From contig FR895135.1 of the NCBI GenBank assembly GCA_000435675.1, forward strand, positions 56,397 through 94,227: a stretch of DNA of 37,831 nt, read 5' to 3'. The position numbers and the translations under genes were made by a program. This document shows positions 1-8,938 of this stretch, piece after piece; the first letter of the stretch is position 1, and each line of letters starts with the position of its first letter. Under the pieces are notes generated by a model. The model saw nothing but the letters and a program-made list of their open reading frames with translations, did no database searches and was not told where the DNA came from. Source of the DNA: Eggerthella sp. CAG:298 (GTDB taxonomy: Bacteria; Actinomycetota; Coriobacteriia; Coriobacteriales; Eggerthellaceae).

Positions 1-992
1 TCATCCACGATGGTGATGCCACCAGCCTCGCCCACGCGATCGAAACGACGACGCACGCCCGCAAAATCCTTCAGCGCCTCAACCGCTGCAGCAACATCGA
101 ATCCGCGCGCCCACATGAGCGTGAGCACACCTGCGGCATTGAGCGCATTGTGGCGCCCCGGGTTCTGCTTGATCTGGCAGCTATACGAACTGCCATCGGG
201 TAAGGTGATATCGAACGAAGTAGCCAGGCCATGGGTCTGGTAGTTTGAAACGGTCGTATCGAAGACTTCGCCGAATCCATAGGTGTAGATCTTGCGGCCA
301 GTGGAACGCGCAACGCGCACCAGCGCTTCATCTTCACCACAAACCACGCAACAGCCATCTTCAGGCACGAGCGTCATGAAATCGCTGAAGAGCCTATAGA
401 TCTCATCGAGGTCTTCGTAGTGATCAAGATGGTCGGCCTCGATGTTCGTGATGAGCACCGCGCTCGGGTCGAGATGGATGAACGACTGATCGCTCTCATC
501 GGCTTCGACCACGTAGTATTCACCCTTGCCACTATGCGCGTTCGAATTGTACGCACGCACGATACCACCGATCAGAAACGTTGGATCGAGTCCGATCCCA
601 TCGATAAGCGATGCGAGCATGGAAGAGGATGTGGTCTTGCCATGCGTACCTGCCACTGCGAGCGTGGATTTGCCCACACCGAGCGCTGCGAGCATCTTGG
701 CGCGGTGCCAGATCTCTATGCCCGCCTCACGCGCGGCCTTCAGTTCAGGATTGTCTTCTCGGATCGCTGTGGAAACGACCACGATATCCGGATCGACAGC
801 GGGGATATTCTCGGCCCGCTGACCAATGAAGATGCGGATGCCAGCATCCTTCAGTTGATTGGTATAGCGACTTTCGCGCAGATCGGAGCCAGATACGCTA
901 TGACCCTGCTCCTGCGCAACATGAGCGATACCGCTCATGCCCACACCACCGATGCCGATGAAATGGATCTTCTTCTTGTCGAAATGACTCAC
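1..992 (-). CDS. murC: UDP-N-acetylmuramate--L-alanine ligase MurC (partial, C-terminus outside window)
   Basis: Cytoplasmic ATP-dependent ligase that adds L-Ala to UDP-MurNAc, the first amino acid of the peptidoglycan stem. About 330 codons are visible; the C-terminal third lies beyond the window edge. I translated this frame directly: it begins VSHFDKKKIHFIGIGG, with a glycine-rich N-terminal loop (GIGGVGMSGIAH), and the Mur ligase P-loop GTHGKTT lies near residues 115-121, followed by an EADESD motif. The GTG start at 992 is chosen because AGGAGG lies about eight bases upstream and the protein then begins at the usual MurC position. It follows murG by about 35 bases and is the last visible gene of the dcw operon. 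Family assignment is secure. Confidence 0.96.
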   Translation of the reverse strand, partial: MSHFDKKKIHFIGIGGVGMSGIAHVAQEQGHSVSGSDLRESRYTNQLKDAGIRIFIGQRAENIPAVDPDIVVVSTAIREDNPELKAAREAGIEIWHRAKMLAALGVGKSTLAVAGTHGKTTSSSMLASLIDGIGLDPTFLIGGIVRAYNSNAHSGKGEYYVVEADESDQSFIHLDPSAVLITNIEADHLDHYEDLDEIYRLFSDFMTLVPEDGCCVVCGEDEALVRVARSTGRKIYTYGFGEVFDTTVSNYQTHGLATSFDITLPDGSSYSCQIKQNPGRHNALNAAGVLTLMWARGFDVAAAVEALKDFAGVRRRFDRVGEAGGITIVD

Positions 993-1027
993 GCACTGCC
1001 TCCTCATCCGCACCACATTGTAAAGGA

Positions 1028-2128
1028 TTAGCGCGTCTTCGCTGCCGCCAATACCACATCTGCCAACTTCGCGGCTGCGTCCTGCGTCTCAAAGGTCGCC
1101 GCCGCCTTGCGCATGGAATCGCGCAGTGTTTCGCTGCTAACAAGATCGAACACCAGCGTAGCGAATTCGTCCGATTCCACGTCCGCGTCCGCGATCATCA
1201 AGGCTGCACCGCGCTCGACATAGGCCTTCGCGTTGGTAGTTTGGTGGTCGGCCGTTGCATAGGGGAATGGCACGAGCAGCGCCGGGATACGGCGTGCAGA
1301 GATCTCTGCCAGCGAAGTGGCACCTGCACGCGAAACGACCATGTCACAGGCCGCCATGGCCTCGCCCATATGGTCCTGGTAGCCGAGCACCTGGTAACGC
1401 GCGCGCTCCGCCTCGCTCAGATCGAGCGCAGCTTCGACCGTCTCCAGTTCCTTCGGACCGGTAACGTGCATGATGTAGAGATCATCGACCGCAAGAAGCC
1501 GATCCTTGAGAGAGGCAATGGCGCTGTTCAGATGGCGCGCGCCCAAGCTTCCCCCGAATACGAGCAGCATGAGCGCATCTTCAGGAATGCCCAAATAGGC
1601 ACGTCCTGCTTCGCGCGTAGAGGCGAAGATCGATTTGCGCACCGGGTTTCCCGTGACCACGATCTTGCTCTTATCCGCCACCTGCTCGCCTGCAACTTCG
1701 TAGGTGAGCGCAACTTGCGCAGCCCCCTTCGAAAGATACGCATTCGCCATACCCATGACGGAATTCTGCTCATGGATCACGAGCGGAATACCGAGCGCTT
1801 CTGCCGCCCGACTCACCGGGATGCACACATATCCGCCAAACGCGACCACCACATCAGGCTTGATCTCGGCGAACCACTCTTTCGCGCGCTTCGTGCTCTT
1901 CTGGATGGTGCGCAGCGCTTTAGGCAGCGTGAACGGATGAGCGCGGTCGAACCCACTCGCCTCGAAAGCTTTGAATGGCAGCCCCGCTTCTTTCACCAGA
2001 CGCGCCTCGACGCCTTGCGGCGTGCCCGCATAGAAGACCTCATGACCTTGCTCTTCCAGCGTCTCAGCAAGTGCGAGCGCAGGATTGATATGACCGGCGG
2101 TACCACCGCCTGAAAGCACGATACGCAT
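1028..2128 (-). CDS. murG: UDP-GlcNAc:undecaprenyl-PP-MurNAc-pentapeptide GlcNAc transferase MurG
   Basis: Peripheral membrane GT28 glycosyltransferase that converts lipid I to lipid II on the inner face of the membrane. The 366-residue length is typical. The N-terminal GGGTAGHINPAL motif (about residues 7-18), the acceptor-side HEQNSVMG motif, and the donor-binding region with VVSRAGATSLAEI and PYATADHQTTNA are all present. The ATG start has AAGGAG five bases upstream. The gene starts 12 bases after the ftsW stop, so the two are probably translated from one message. The order ftsW-murG-murC is the usual dcw order. Confidence 0.97.
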   Translation of the reverse strand: MRIVLSGGGTAGHINPALALAETLEEQGHEVFYAGTPQGVEARLVKEAGLPFKAFEASGFDRAHPFTLPKALRTIQKSTKRAKEWFAEIKPDVVVAFGGYVCIPVSRAAEALGIPLVIHEQNSVMGMANAYLSKGAAQVALTYEVAGEQVADKSKIVVTGNPVRKSIFASTREAGRAYLGIPEDALMLLVFGGSLGARHLNSAIASLKDRLLAVDDLYIMHVTGPKELETVEAALDLSEAERARYQVLGYQDHMGEAMAACDMVVSRAGATSLAEISARRIPALLVPFPYATADHQTTNAKAYVERGAALMIADADVESDEFATLVFDLVSSETLRDSMRKAAATFETQDAAAKLADVVLAAAKTR

Positions 2129-2140
2129 GTGCGCTCCTTA

Positions 2141-3406
2141 CTATCGCCTCTTTGAGCGTTGATATCCCCCGCCATCGACCGAAGAAACAACGTGAAGCTT
2201 TTCGCGTCGCTCTTGGTAAGGCGTTTCAGCAGGCTCGCTCGTGAATGAAACCGACAGGATGATGCCGACGATCAACAGCGAGCTGATGAGCGACGAACCA
2301 CCCGACGATATGAAAGGTAACGGTTTGCCCGTGATCGGGAAGAAACCGATCACGCAAAGGATATTGATGAAGGCTTGCGCTACGAGCATGGTCGTGAGCG
2401 CACCGGCGATGAGCATGCCATAATTCGTGGACGCATCCTTCGCGATGCAATAGCCCCCGTAGAGAAACACCACGAAGAGCGCAACCACCACCATCGCACC
2501 GATAAGACCGAGCTCTTCGCCGATGATCGCGAAGATGAAATCGGTCTCTGCTTCAGGAAGATATTGAAGCTTCTCGTAGGAATTACCTAAGCCCACACCG
2601 AAGAGCCCGCCTGATGCGAGCGCCTGAAGTGAATGCACGATCTGATAGCCATCACCTTCAGCATTCCCCCACGGATCGAGGAAGGTGAGAAAGCGTGTCA
2701 TACGATATGGAGCAGCCGCAATCGCCGCAACAACGAGTGCTGCGATGAGTACGAGCAACAGTACGATCCAACGAGCTGGCACGCCGCCTAGGATAAGAAT
2801 TGCAAAGATGGCCACCAAGCAGATGACCGTGGTACCCAAGTCGGACTGAAGCACGAAGAGCAGCGCAAGTGGCGCCACGATGAAGATCGCACAGCGCACG
2901 AACACCTTGAGCGCATCCATGCCTTCGTTGAATTCAATCATGATACGCGCGCTCATGAGCACGAGCGCGATCTTCATGAACTCGGCAACTTGAATGGATA
3001 CAGGTCCGATATAGAGCCATCGCTTCGCACCGAGCGCTTCTTTACCTAATGCAGCCGTAGCGAGAATGCCTAGAACGCAAAGCCCCCAAAAGGCGTAAAC
3101 AACGAATTTCGAGGTCATGAATTCGAATCCAAACGCTTTGGAAGCAATGATCACGCCAACGCAAATCGCAACGCCTATGAGTGCAAACATGATCTGCTTG
3201 ATAGTCTCGCCATAGGCATCGCCCTGCTCGACGAACGCCGTCACCGACGATGCTGAAAACACCATGACCAGACCAAGCACTACCAGAGCCGCCGTGGAAA
3301 GAATGACCATCAAGCGCGGAACCATCACTTCTTTCGAAGCGCGTTGCAGAAGAGAATGAGAGGGCGGAGGTGTGCGATTGGAGTGTGTTTGTTGCGCCCG
3401 TGCCAT
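2141..3406 (-). CDS. ftsW: FtsW, SEDS-family septal peptidoglycan glycosyltransferase
   Basis: Integral membrane SEDS protein that polymerises lipid II at the division septum together with its cognate class B PBP (FtsI, encoded in the same operon). The 421-residue protein has about ten hydrophobic segments and the diagnostic C-terminal motif ITGKPLPFISSGGSSL. The large extracytoplasmic loop contains DPWGNAEGDGYQIVHSLQALASGGLFGVGLGNS, here quoted only to locate it around the middle of the protein. The start ATG is three bases after the murD stop, with only a weak ribosome site, which suggests translational coupling. Placement between murD and murG supports FtsW over RodA. Confidence 0.95.
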   Translation of the reverse strand: MARAQQTHSNRTPPPSHSLLQRASKEVMVPRLMVILSTAALVVLGLVMVFSASSVTAFVEQGDAYGETIKQIMFALIGVAICVGVIIASKAFGFEFMTSKFVVYAFWGLCVLGILATAALGKEALGAKRWLYIGPVSIQVAEFMKIALVLMSARIMIEFNEGMDALKVFVRCAIFIVAPLALLFVLQSDLGTTVICLVAIFAILILGGVPARWIVLLLVLIAALVVAAIAAAPYRMTRFLTFLDPWGNAEGDGYQIVHSLQALASGGLFGVGLGNSYEKLQYLPEAETDFIFAIIGEELGLIGAMVVVALFVVFLYGGYCIAKDASTNYGMLIAGALTTMLVAQAFINILCVIGFFPITGKPLPFISSGGSSLISSLLIVGIILSVSFTSEPAETPYQERREKLHVVSSVDGGGYQRSKRR

Positions 3407-3409
3407 AGC

Positions 3410-4888
3410 TTATACCGAACCTTCCCGCTCGCGCGCTCGAGCGGCCACGAGCTCTTTAAATATCTCGCCGCGTTGCTCGAAGCAGGTGAATTCGTCAAAT
3501 GATGCGCATGCTGGCGAAAGCGCGATAATGTCGCCCGGCTCTGCCAGCGCAAGCGCCTTATCAAACGCTTCAGCCATATGCGGTGCCTCATGATGCGGCA
3601 ACGAAGAGAGGGCGAACGCCTCCAAGAAACGCGGACCCGCTTCGCCATAGCAGACGACCGCCTTGCAATGTTCGCTCGCAACTTCGACGAGCTCGGCAAG
3701 GTCAGTTCCTTTATCGTCGCCACCCAAGAGCACGATAGGCTTGCGCGGAGCGAAGGCCGCGAGCGCCTTCAAGGTCGCATCCACGTTGGTCGCCTTGGAA
3801 TCGTTATAGCACTCAACACCGCCTACAGCGCCGCACGCCTCAATGCGATGCTCGAGCGCGGTGAAGCTCTTCAGGCCCGCGCGCACCTCATCGATCTCAA
3901 CACCCACCGCGAGTGCTGCTGCGGCGGCTGCGAGCGCATTCGAAATGTTGTGCTCACCAGGAATCTGCAGTTCGTTCATCTCGATGAGAGGATAGGTTGC
4001 CCCGTCGAATTCAACGACGAGCTCTGCACCATCCACGAAGGCGGCATTCTCGGAGCCGCAGGCATCGATCATGCTGGTGAAAAGCCCTTCGGCGGTACCG
4101 ATAGGGATGTAGGAGAACCCACGCTCTTCGGCAGGAATGCTCTTGAGTTCGCGCACGTAACCACGCACGATATCGTTCATCGCGTCCATCACGGCCACTC
4201 CGCCGCTGCGCGCAAGGTTCGCGTAGATGCGCTGTTTCGCCGCGCAGTACTCCTCGAAGCTCCCGTGCCATTTCAAATGATCGGGCGTGATGTTGAGCAG
4301 CACTGCCACGTCGGGCGCAAGATCTTTGGTGGAGGCAAGCTGATAGGAAGAGACCTCGGCGACAAAATAGTCGGTCTCGCCCTTGCTCACCGCTTCGATA
4401 CAGGTGTCGCCGATGTTGCCCACTGCCTGCGCGCGCCAACCTCCGCTGCGCAGCAAATGCGCGCAAAGCGCGGTAGTGGTGGTCTTGCCATTCGTGCCGG
4501 TGATGGTGATCCAGGTTGAATCGGCAGCGCTCTCGCGCCAGGCGAATTCAACTTCGCTGATCACTTCTTTCGCATGGGCAGCTGCGTTCTGGTAGAAATC
4601 GGAGAATTGAGAGATACCGGGGCTTGCGATACAGAGATCGAAGCTGCCGGAAACTTCTATCGTGTCGAAGAAGACCTGAGCACCAGCTGCTTCGAGCGTT
4701 GCTGCGAACGCGCGCGCATCCTCAGAAGAAGCACCTGCATAGACGCAAAACACCTCAAGGCGCTCTTGCTGCGTGAGGAGATAATCGCACACCGCTCGAC
4801 CCGTCGTTCCGAGACCGAGCACCATCACCTTGCCCAGTATTTCAGGAGCCGCTTTTCGGTCGGCGCACATCGATGGATTTTCGCTCAT
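3410..4888 (-). CDS. murD: UDP-N-acetylmuramoylalanine--D-glutamate ligase MurD
   Basis: Cytoplasmic Mur ligase adding D-Glu to UDP-MurNAc-L-Ala. It has 492 residues, somewhat longer than the roughly 440-450 usual for the family, partly because of an N-terminal extension of about 20 residues. A Rossmann-like GLGTTGRA lies near residue 26, the P-loop GTNGKTTT is at about 131-138, and the domain 2/3 motifs NITPDHLKWHG and CYNDSKATN follow. GGAAGG lies seven bases before the ATG. It is followed at three bases by ftsW, and 40 bases separate it from the mraY stop. Confidence 0.96.
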   Translation of the reverse strand: MSENPSMCADRKAAPEILGKVMVLGLGTTGRAVCDYLLTQQERLEVFCVYAGASSEDARAFAATLEAAGAQVFFDTIEVSGSFDLCIASPGISQFSDFYQNAAAHAKEVISEVEFAWRESAADSTWITITGTNGKTTTTALCAHLLRSGGWRAQAVGNIGDTCIEAVSKGETDYFVAEVSSYQLASTKDLAPDVAVLLNITPDHLKWHGSFEEYCAAKQRIYANLARSGGVAVMDAMNDIVRGYVRELKSIPAEERGFSYIPIGTAEGLFTSMIDACGSENAAFVDGAELVVEFDGATYPLIEMNELQIPGEHNISNALAAAAAALAVGVEIDEVRAGLKSFTALEHRIEACGAVGGVECYNDSKATNVDATLKALAAFAPRKPIVLLGGDDKGTDLAELVEVASEHCKAVVCYGEAGPRFLEAFALSSLPHHEAPHMAEAFDKALALAEPGDIIALSPACASFDEFTCFEQRGEIFKELVAARAREREGSV

Positions 4889-4928
4889 GGACGATCCTTC
4901 CTCTCGCTCGGGCAGATGATGCCTGTCT

Positions 4929-5978
4929 CTAGGCTACCATCGTTTGGGCGAAGAAGATGCAGAATCCGACTGCAGCGAAGCATGCCGAGATGATCCAGAA
5001 ACGCACGACCACCTTCACTTCGCTCCATCCACGCTTCTCGAAATGATGATGAAGCGGCGCCATGAGGAACAAGCGCTTCTTTGTGCGCTTGAAGTAGAAC
5101 ACCTGGATCATGACGGAAAGCGCTTCGATCACAAAGAGCCCACCGATGATAAGCGAGATGACCTCAGTCTTCGTAACGATAGCGATACAGCCGAGCGCCA
5201 TGCCGAGCGCGAGCGAACCCGTATCACCCATGAAAATGTCGGCTGGGTAAGCGTTGAACCACAGAAAGCCGATGCAGCAACCTGCGATAGCCGCACCTAC
5301 GAGCGCCGCATCGAGCATACCCAAACGATACGCGATAGCCGCCATAACAAGGATCGCCATCATAACCGTACCCGCCGCAAGGCCGTCGAGACCGTCGGTA
5401 AGATTGGTCGCATTCGAAAGACCCATGAGCAGGATGTCGCAGAAGATCAGATAGAGCCACGGAATGCTGAACTGCCCTGCGGGAACATCGAAGGGAAGCG
5501 TAGTGGTGAGGATGCCGAAATCGAGCGTGGCAACGAAGGGAATATCGATGGTAGGCGCAACGCCAAGCCAATTCACCACCGCGAGCACAAATGCGGTCGA
5601 GATGAGGAACTGCCCGATGAGCTTCGCTTTCGGAGTGAGACCGAGCGAACGCTCCTTCGCCACCTTCGAAGCATCGTCGATGAGTCCAAGCACACCAGTA
5701 AGGATGATCGCCAGCATGATGAAGGTGGTATCGAGCTCTGGAGCTGCGAGCAAAAACACCGTGATCGCCATTGCCACGAGCATGACCACGCCACCCATGG
5801 TAGGTGTGCCTTGCTTCACGAGATGGCTTTCAGGACCATCGGCGCGGACCTGTTGTCCGATCAGGTGCTTCTTCAATCCCCTGATCCAAAACGGCATGAG
5901 CACCATCGTAACGAGCGCGCCCAAGAACACCGCAAGGAACACGGTGAAGGTCGGATACTGTGCATACACTGCAAGCAT
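4929..5978 (-). CDS. mraY: Phospho-N-acetylmuramoyl-pentapeptide transferase MraY
   Basis: Polytopic membrane enzyme that transfers phospho-MurNAc-pentapeptide to undecaprenyl phosphate, giving lipid I. The 349-residue protein has about ten membrane segments. Diagnostic motifs are GTPTMGGV, LIDDASKV (catalytic Asp pair region), NATNLTDGLDGLA, FMGDTGSLALG and the C-terminal APLHHHFEKRGWSE. The start codon shares one base with the murF stop (TAATG), a hallmark of translational coupling. A very long plus-strand reading frame opposite this gene is an antisense shadow rich in His, Arg and Glu and is not annotated. Confidence 0.97.
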   Translation of the reverse strand: MLAVYAQYPTFTVFLAVFLGALVTMVLMPFWIRGLKKHLIGQQVRADGPESHLVKQGTPTMGGVVMLVAMAITVFLLAAPELDTTFIMLAIILTGVLGLIDDASKVAKERSLGLTPKAKLIGQFLISTAFVLAVVNWLGVAPTIDIPFVATLDFGILTTTLPFDVPAGQFSIPWLYLIFCDILLMGLSNATNLTDGLDGLAAGTVMMAILVMAAIAYRLGMLDAALVGAAIAGCCIGFLWFNAYPADIFMGDTGSLALGMALGCIAIVTKTEVISLIIGGLFVIEALSVMIQVFYFKRTKKRLFLMAPLHHHFEKRGWSEVKVVVRFWIISACFAAVGFCIFFAQTMVA

Positions 5979-7429
5979 TATGCTAATAGCCCCCTGACGA
6001 TGCGTTCCAGCTCCATGGAGTGAGACGCTTTGACCAGCACGGCATCTCCTGGTTCGAGATGGGTATCCAATTCGTTGAGCGCCTCCCCCCGCGTCGCGAC
6101 CGACACGAGATGGTCAGCGGGGAAACCCGCCTCGAGCGCACCACGAGCGATAGAGCGCGCCAACTCCCCCACACAGATGAGGTAGTCAAGCTTTTGCGTA
6201 GCAGCGAACGTGCCGACCGCTTCGTGACAAGCCTCGGCGAAACTGCCGAGCTCGCCCATATCACCTAATACAGCATAGCGTTTGTGCTTCACATTAAGCG
6301 CGGAAAACATGGCCAGTGACGCACGCATCGAATCGGGGTTCGCGTTATAAGCATCGTTGATGATCGTGATATCGCCCTTGCCCTGCAGGATCTCCTGGCG
6401 CCCCGCTTCGGGCGCGGATGTTTTGAGCGCGCAAGCGATACGAGCTGGATCAACCCCTGCCTGCCAGGCTAACGCTGCCACCGCACTCGCGTTCGAGACA
6501 TTATGAACACCGCGAAGACCCAGTTCACAAGCGAGCGCTTTCGCTTCGCCGGGGAAATGGAGTGAAAAATGCGCACAGCCAGCACCATCGAGCTCGATGT
6601 CATTTGCCCATACGCAGGGCACGCCCTCATTGGTTTCAGCAGCAAAGGTTCCCGAGCCATCGAAGTAGATCACACGGATGCTGCGCTTTGCTGTTTGTGC
6701 GGTCTCGCAGATGAAGAGCGTGTTGTCGTCGGCATAGTTCAGGACCGCAAGCCCCGTTCCTGCAGGCAGCGCTTCGACTGCTTCAGCTTTCGCCGCTGCG
6801 ATCGCCTCACGCGAACCGAGAAGCTCGATGTGGCACTCGCCCGTGTTGGTGATGAGCGCGATCTCGGGCTTTACGAAATCGCACAGCTCTCGCAGCTGCC
6901 CCGATCCGCGCATTCCCATCTCAACGACCACGAAATCGGTTTCAGGATTTGCGTCCAAAAGCGTTTTGGGCACGCCAAGCTCATTATTCTGGTTGCCTTT
7001 GGTCGCCACCACCTTGAAGGTGGTCGCGAGGACATCGCGCAAGAGATTCTTCGTGGTGGTCTTGCCGGTCGAGCCAGTGAGCGCGACAACGGTGCCCTTG
7101 ATGAAACCGCGCCAACCGCGCGCAAGATCAGTGACAGCAGAGAAGGTCGAACTCACCTCAAGGATCGCAGCGCCCATCTCGTGTGCGAGGATGCGGGTAC
7201 TCTCAGGCACTCCCTGCATACAAAGGATGATGTGCGCGCCCTTCCGCAGTGCCTCGTCGATGAAATCGTGTCCATCGACGCGCTCTCCCGGAATCGCTAC
7301 ATAGACGAAATCCTCTTGCACATCGCGCGAATCCCACGTGATCCCGAGCGCCAGCTGCGAGGGATCGAGCGCCTCAACGATCACGGTAGCGCCAGTGAAT
7401 TCTGCAATCTGTTTAGAATTGAGCCTCAT
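5978..7429 (-). CDS. murF: UDP-N-acetylmuramoyl-tripeptide--D-alanyl-D-alanine ligase MurF
   Basis: Cytoplasmic Mur ligase adding D-Ala-D-Ala to complete the pentapeptide. The protein has 483 residues. The P-loop GSTGKTTTKN lies at about 119-128, GNQNNELGVP just after it, and NDAYNANPDSMRASL in the last third, which is characteristic of MurF. It starts two bases after the murE stop and ends in a one-base overlap with mraY. Family length and order in the operon are standard. Confidence 0.96.
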   Translation of the reverse strand: MRLNSKQIAEFTGATVIVEALDPSQLALGITWDSRDVQEDFVYVAIPGERVDGHDFIDEALRKGAHIILCMQGVPESTRILAHEMGAAILEVSSTFSAVTDLARGWRGFIKGTVVALTGSTGKTTTKNLLRDVLATTFKVVATKGNQNNELGVPKTLLDANPETDFVVVEMGMRGSGQLRELCDFVKPEIALITNTGECHIELLGSREAIAAAKAEAVEALPAGTGLAVLNYADDNTLFICETAQTAKRSIRVIYFDGSGTFAAETNEGVPCVWANDIELDGAGCAHFSLHFPGEAKALACELGLRGVHNVSNASAVAALAWQAGVDPARIACALKTSAPEAGRQEILQGKGDITIINDAYNANPDSMRASLAMFSALNVKHKRYAVLGDMGELGSFAEACHEAVGTFAATQKLDYLICVGELARSIARGALEAGFPADHLVSVATRGEALNELDTHLEPGDAVLVKASHSMELERIVRGLLA

Positions 7430-7431
7430 CG

Positions 7432-8931
7432 CTACTGATCGAGCTCCTTGAGCGCTTGACGCGCGACCGCACGATCATCGAAGGGGTGCTTCGTCGTACC
7501 GATGATCTGATAGTCTTCGTGGCCCTTGCCCGCGATGAGTACAGAATCTCCAGGGTGCGCAAGCGAGAGCGCATGCTCAATCGCGCGTTTGCGATCGGAC
7601 TCGACGCTGAAGCGCTCACCGCATTCCTGCATGCCGGCAACGATATCCTCGATGATCGCATCGGGCGATTCGGTACGGGGATTATCAGAAGTGACCACTG
7701 CGAAGTCTGCCGCGAGCGCTGCTTTACCCATGAGCGGACGTTTGGTCGCGTCGCGATCCCCTCCGCAGCCGAACACAACGATGGTCTTGCCTTTCGTAAG
7801 CTGTTTGACCGACGCGAGCGCTTTTTCGATCGCATCGGGCGTATGGGCGTAATCCACATACACCGCGATCTCACGCGCGCGATCCGAACCCTCGCCCACC
7901 CCAAGCATCACATGCTCGATGCGTCCTGGCACCGGGGGCACGTCGCTCAAGGCGCGTGCGATGTCATGCGGAGCAAAGCCGAGTTCGAGCGCGATGCCGA
8001 AGGCAGTCATCACGTTCTCCACATTGAATTTGCCCACGAGCGGATACTCGAAGGCGATCGCTTCCCCACGCACGCCAAGCACGATGCGCGTGCGTGCGAC
8101 ATCGTAAGCGATCTCGATCGGATGAATGTCGGCATTCTCAGCGAATCCGGTCGTGATCACCTCATCGCCCTGTTCAAGCGCATCGGCAACGAGTCGCTCT
8201 CCCCACGTGCTATCGATATTGATGACGCGTTTCGCAGGATAATCCGCAGAGAAAAGCCGCCGTTTCGCAGCGAAATACGCCTCGAACGTCTTGTGATAGT
8301 CGAGGTGATCCTGCGTGAGGTTGGTGAATGCGGTGACCGCGAAGGTCGAATCCCACACGCGATCGAGATCGAGCGCATGCGAGCTTACCTCCATGGCCAC
8401 CACTTCGCATCCTGCATCGCGCATCTCAGCGAAGATATGTTGCAAGTCGCACGATTCCGGGGTGGTGTGATTGGCAGGCAGCGCTTTGCCTGCGATATCG
8501 ATCCCCACCGTGCCGATCACGCCGGTGGTCTTCCCCAACGTTGAAGCAATGTGCTCAACCAGATGGGCGGTCGTGGTCTTACCGTTCGTTCCCGTGATTC
8601 CTACGAGAGAAAGATCTTGAGTTGGCATTCGATAGAAGTGAGCCGCAAGATGAGCCATTGCCTTGCGCGTGTCGTTAACGAGGATGAAGGTAACATCGTT
8701 ATCCCCCTTCACTTCGAGCATGCGCTCGACCACTAATACCGTTGCACCACGATCGACGGCGTCCTGCGCGAAGGCATGCCCGTCAGCTTTCAAGCCAACG
8801 ATGCAACAGAACGCATCTCCGGGACCCACCTGATCACTGCGATATGCGACCCCCAAGATAGGTCGATCGGCATCGCCGATGATCGTAGCGTGTGTGTGGT
8901 CGAAGAGTTCTGCGCAGGTTCGATCTGTCAT
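7432..8931 (-). CDS. murE: MurE, tripeptide-synthesising Mur ligase with a meso-diaminopimelate-type motif
   Basis: Adds the third, diamino acid residue to UDP-MurNAc-L-Ala-D-Glu. I chose the ATG at 8931 (MTDRTCAELF), seven bases after the ftsI stop; an in-frame start at 8973 would lie inside ftsI. This gives 499 residues. The P-loop GTNGKTTT is at about 114-121 and NHTTPESCDL binds the UDP-sugar peptide. The specificity motif DNPR is at about residues 416-419 (bases 7675-7686), followed by GKGHE near 468-472. In characterised enzymes DNPR accompanies meso-diaminopimelate, whereas L-Lys enzymes generally carry other sequences there. This makes mDAP the predicted third residue, though ornithine-adding enzymes cannot be excluded by eye. 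Confidence 0.95.
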   Translation of the reverse strand: MTDRTCAELFDHTHATIIGDADRPILGVAYRSDQVGPGDAFCCIVGLKADGHAFAQDAVDRGATVLVVERMLEVKGDNDVTFILVNDTRKAMAHLAAHFYRMPTQDLSLVGITGTNGKTTTAHLVEHIASTLGKTTGVIGTVGIDIAGKALPANHTTPESCDLQHIFAEMRDAGCEVVAMEVSSHALDLDRVWDSTFAVTAFTNLTQDHLDYHKTFEAYFAAKRRLFSADYPAKRVINIDSTWGERLVADALEQGDEVITTGFAENADIHPIEIAYDVARTRIVLGVRGEAIAFEYPLVGKFNVENVMTAFGIALELGFAPHDIARALSDVPPVPGRIEHVMLGVGEGSDRAREIAVYVDYAHTPDAIEKALASVKQLTKGKTIVVFGCGGDRDATKRPLMGKAALAADFAVVTSDNPRTESPDAIIEDIVAGMQECGERFSVESDRKRAIEHALSLAHPGDSVLIAGKGHEDYQIIGTTKHPFDDRAVARQALKELDQ

Positions 8932-8938
8932 AGCCGTC

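Noticed and set aside
1241..2113. Plus-strand open frame of 290 codons opposite murG
   Set aside because: Fully covered by murG, Arg/His-rich, no family features.
4944..6023. Plus-strand open frame of 359 codons opposite mraY
   Set aside because: It is the antisense of a hydrophobic protein, rich in His, Arg, Asp and Glu, with no ribosome site or domain. mraY is certain on the other strand.
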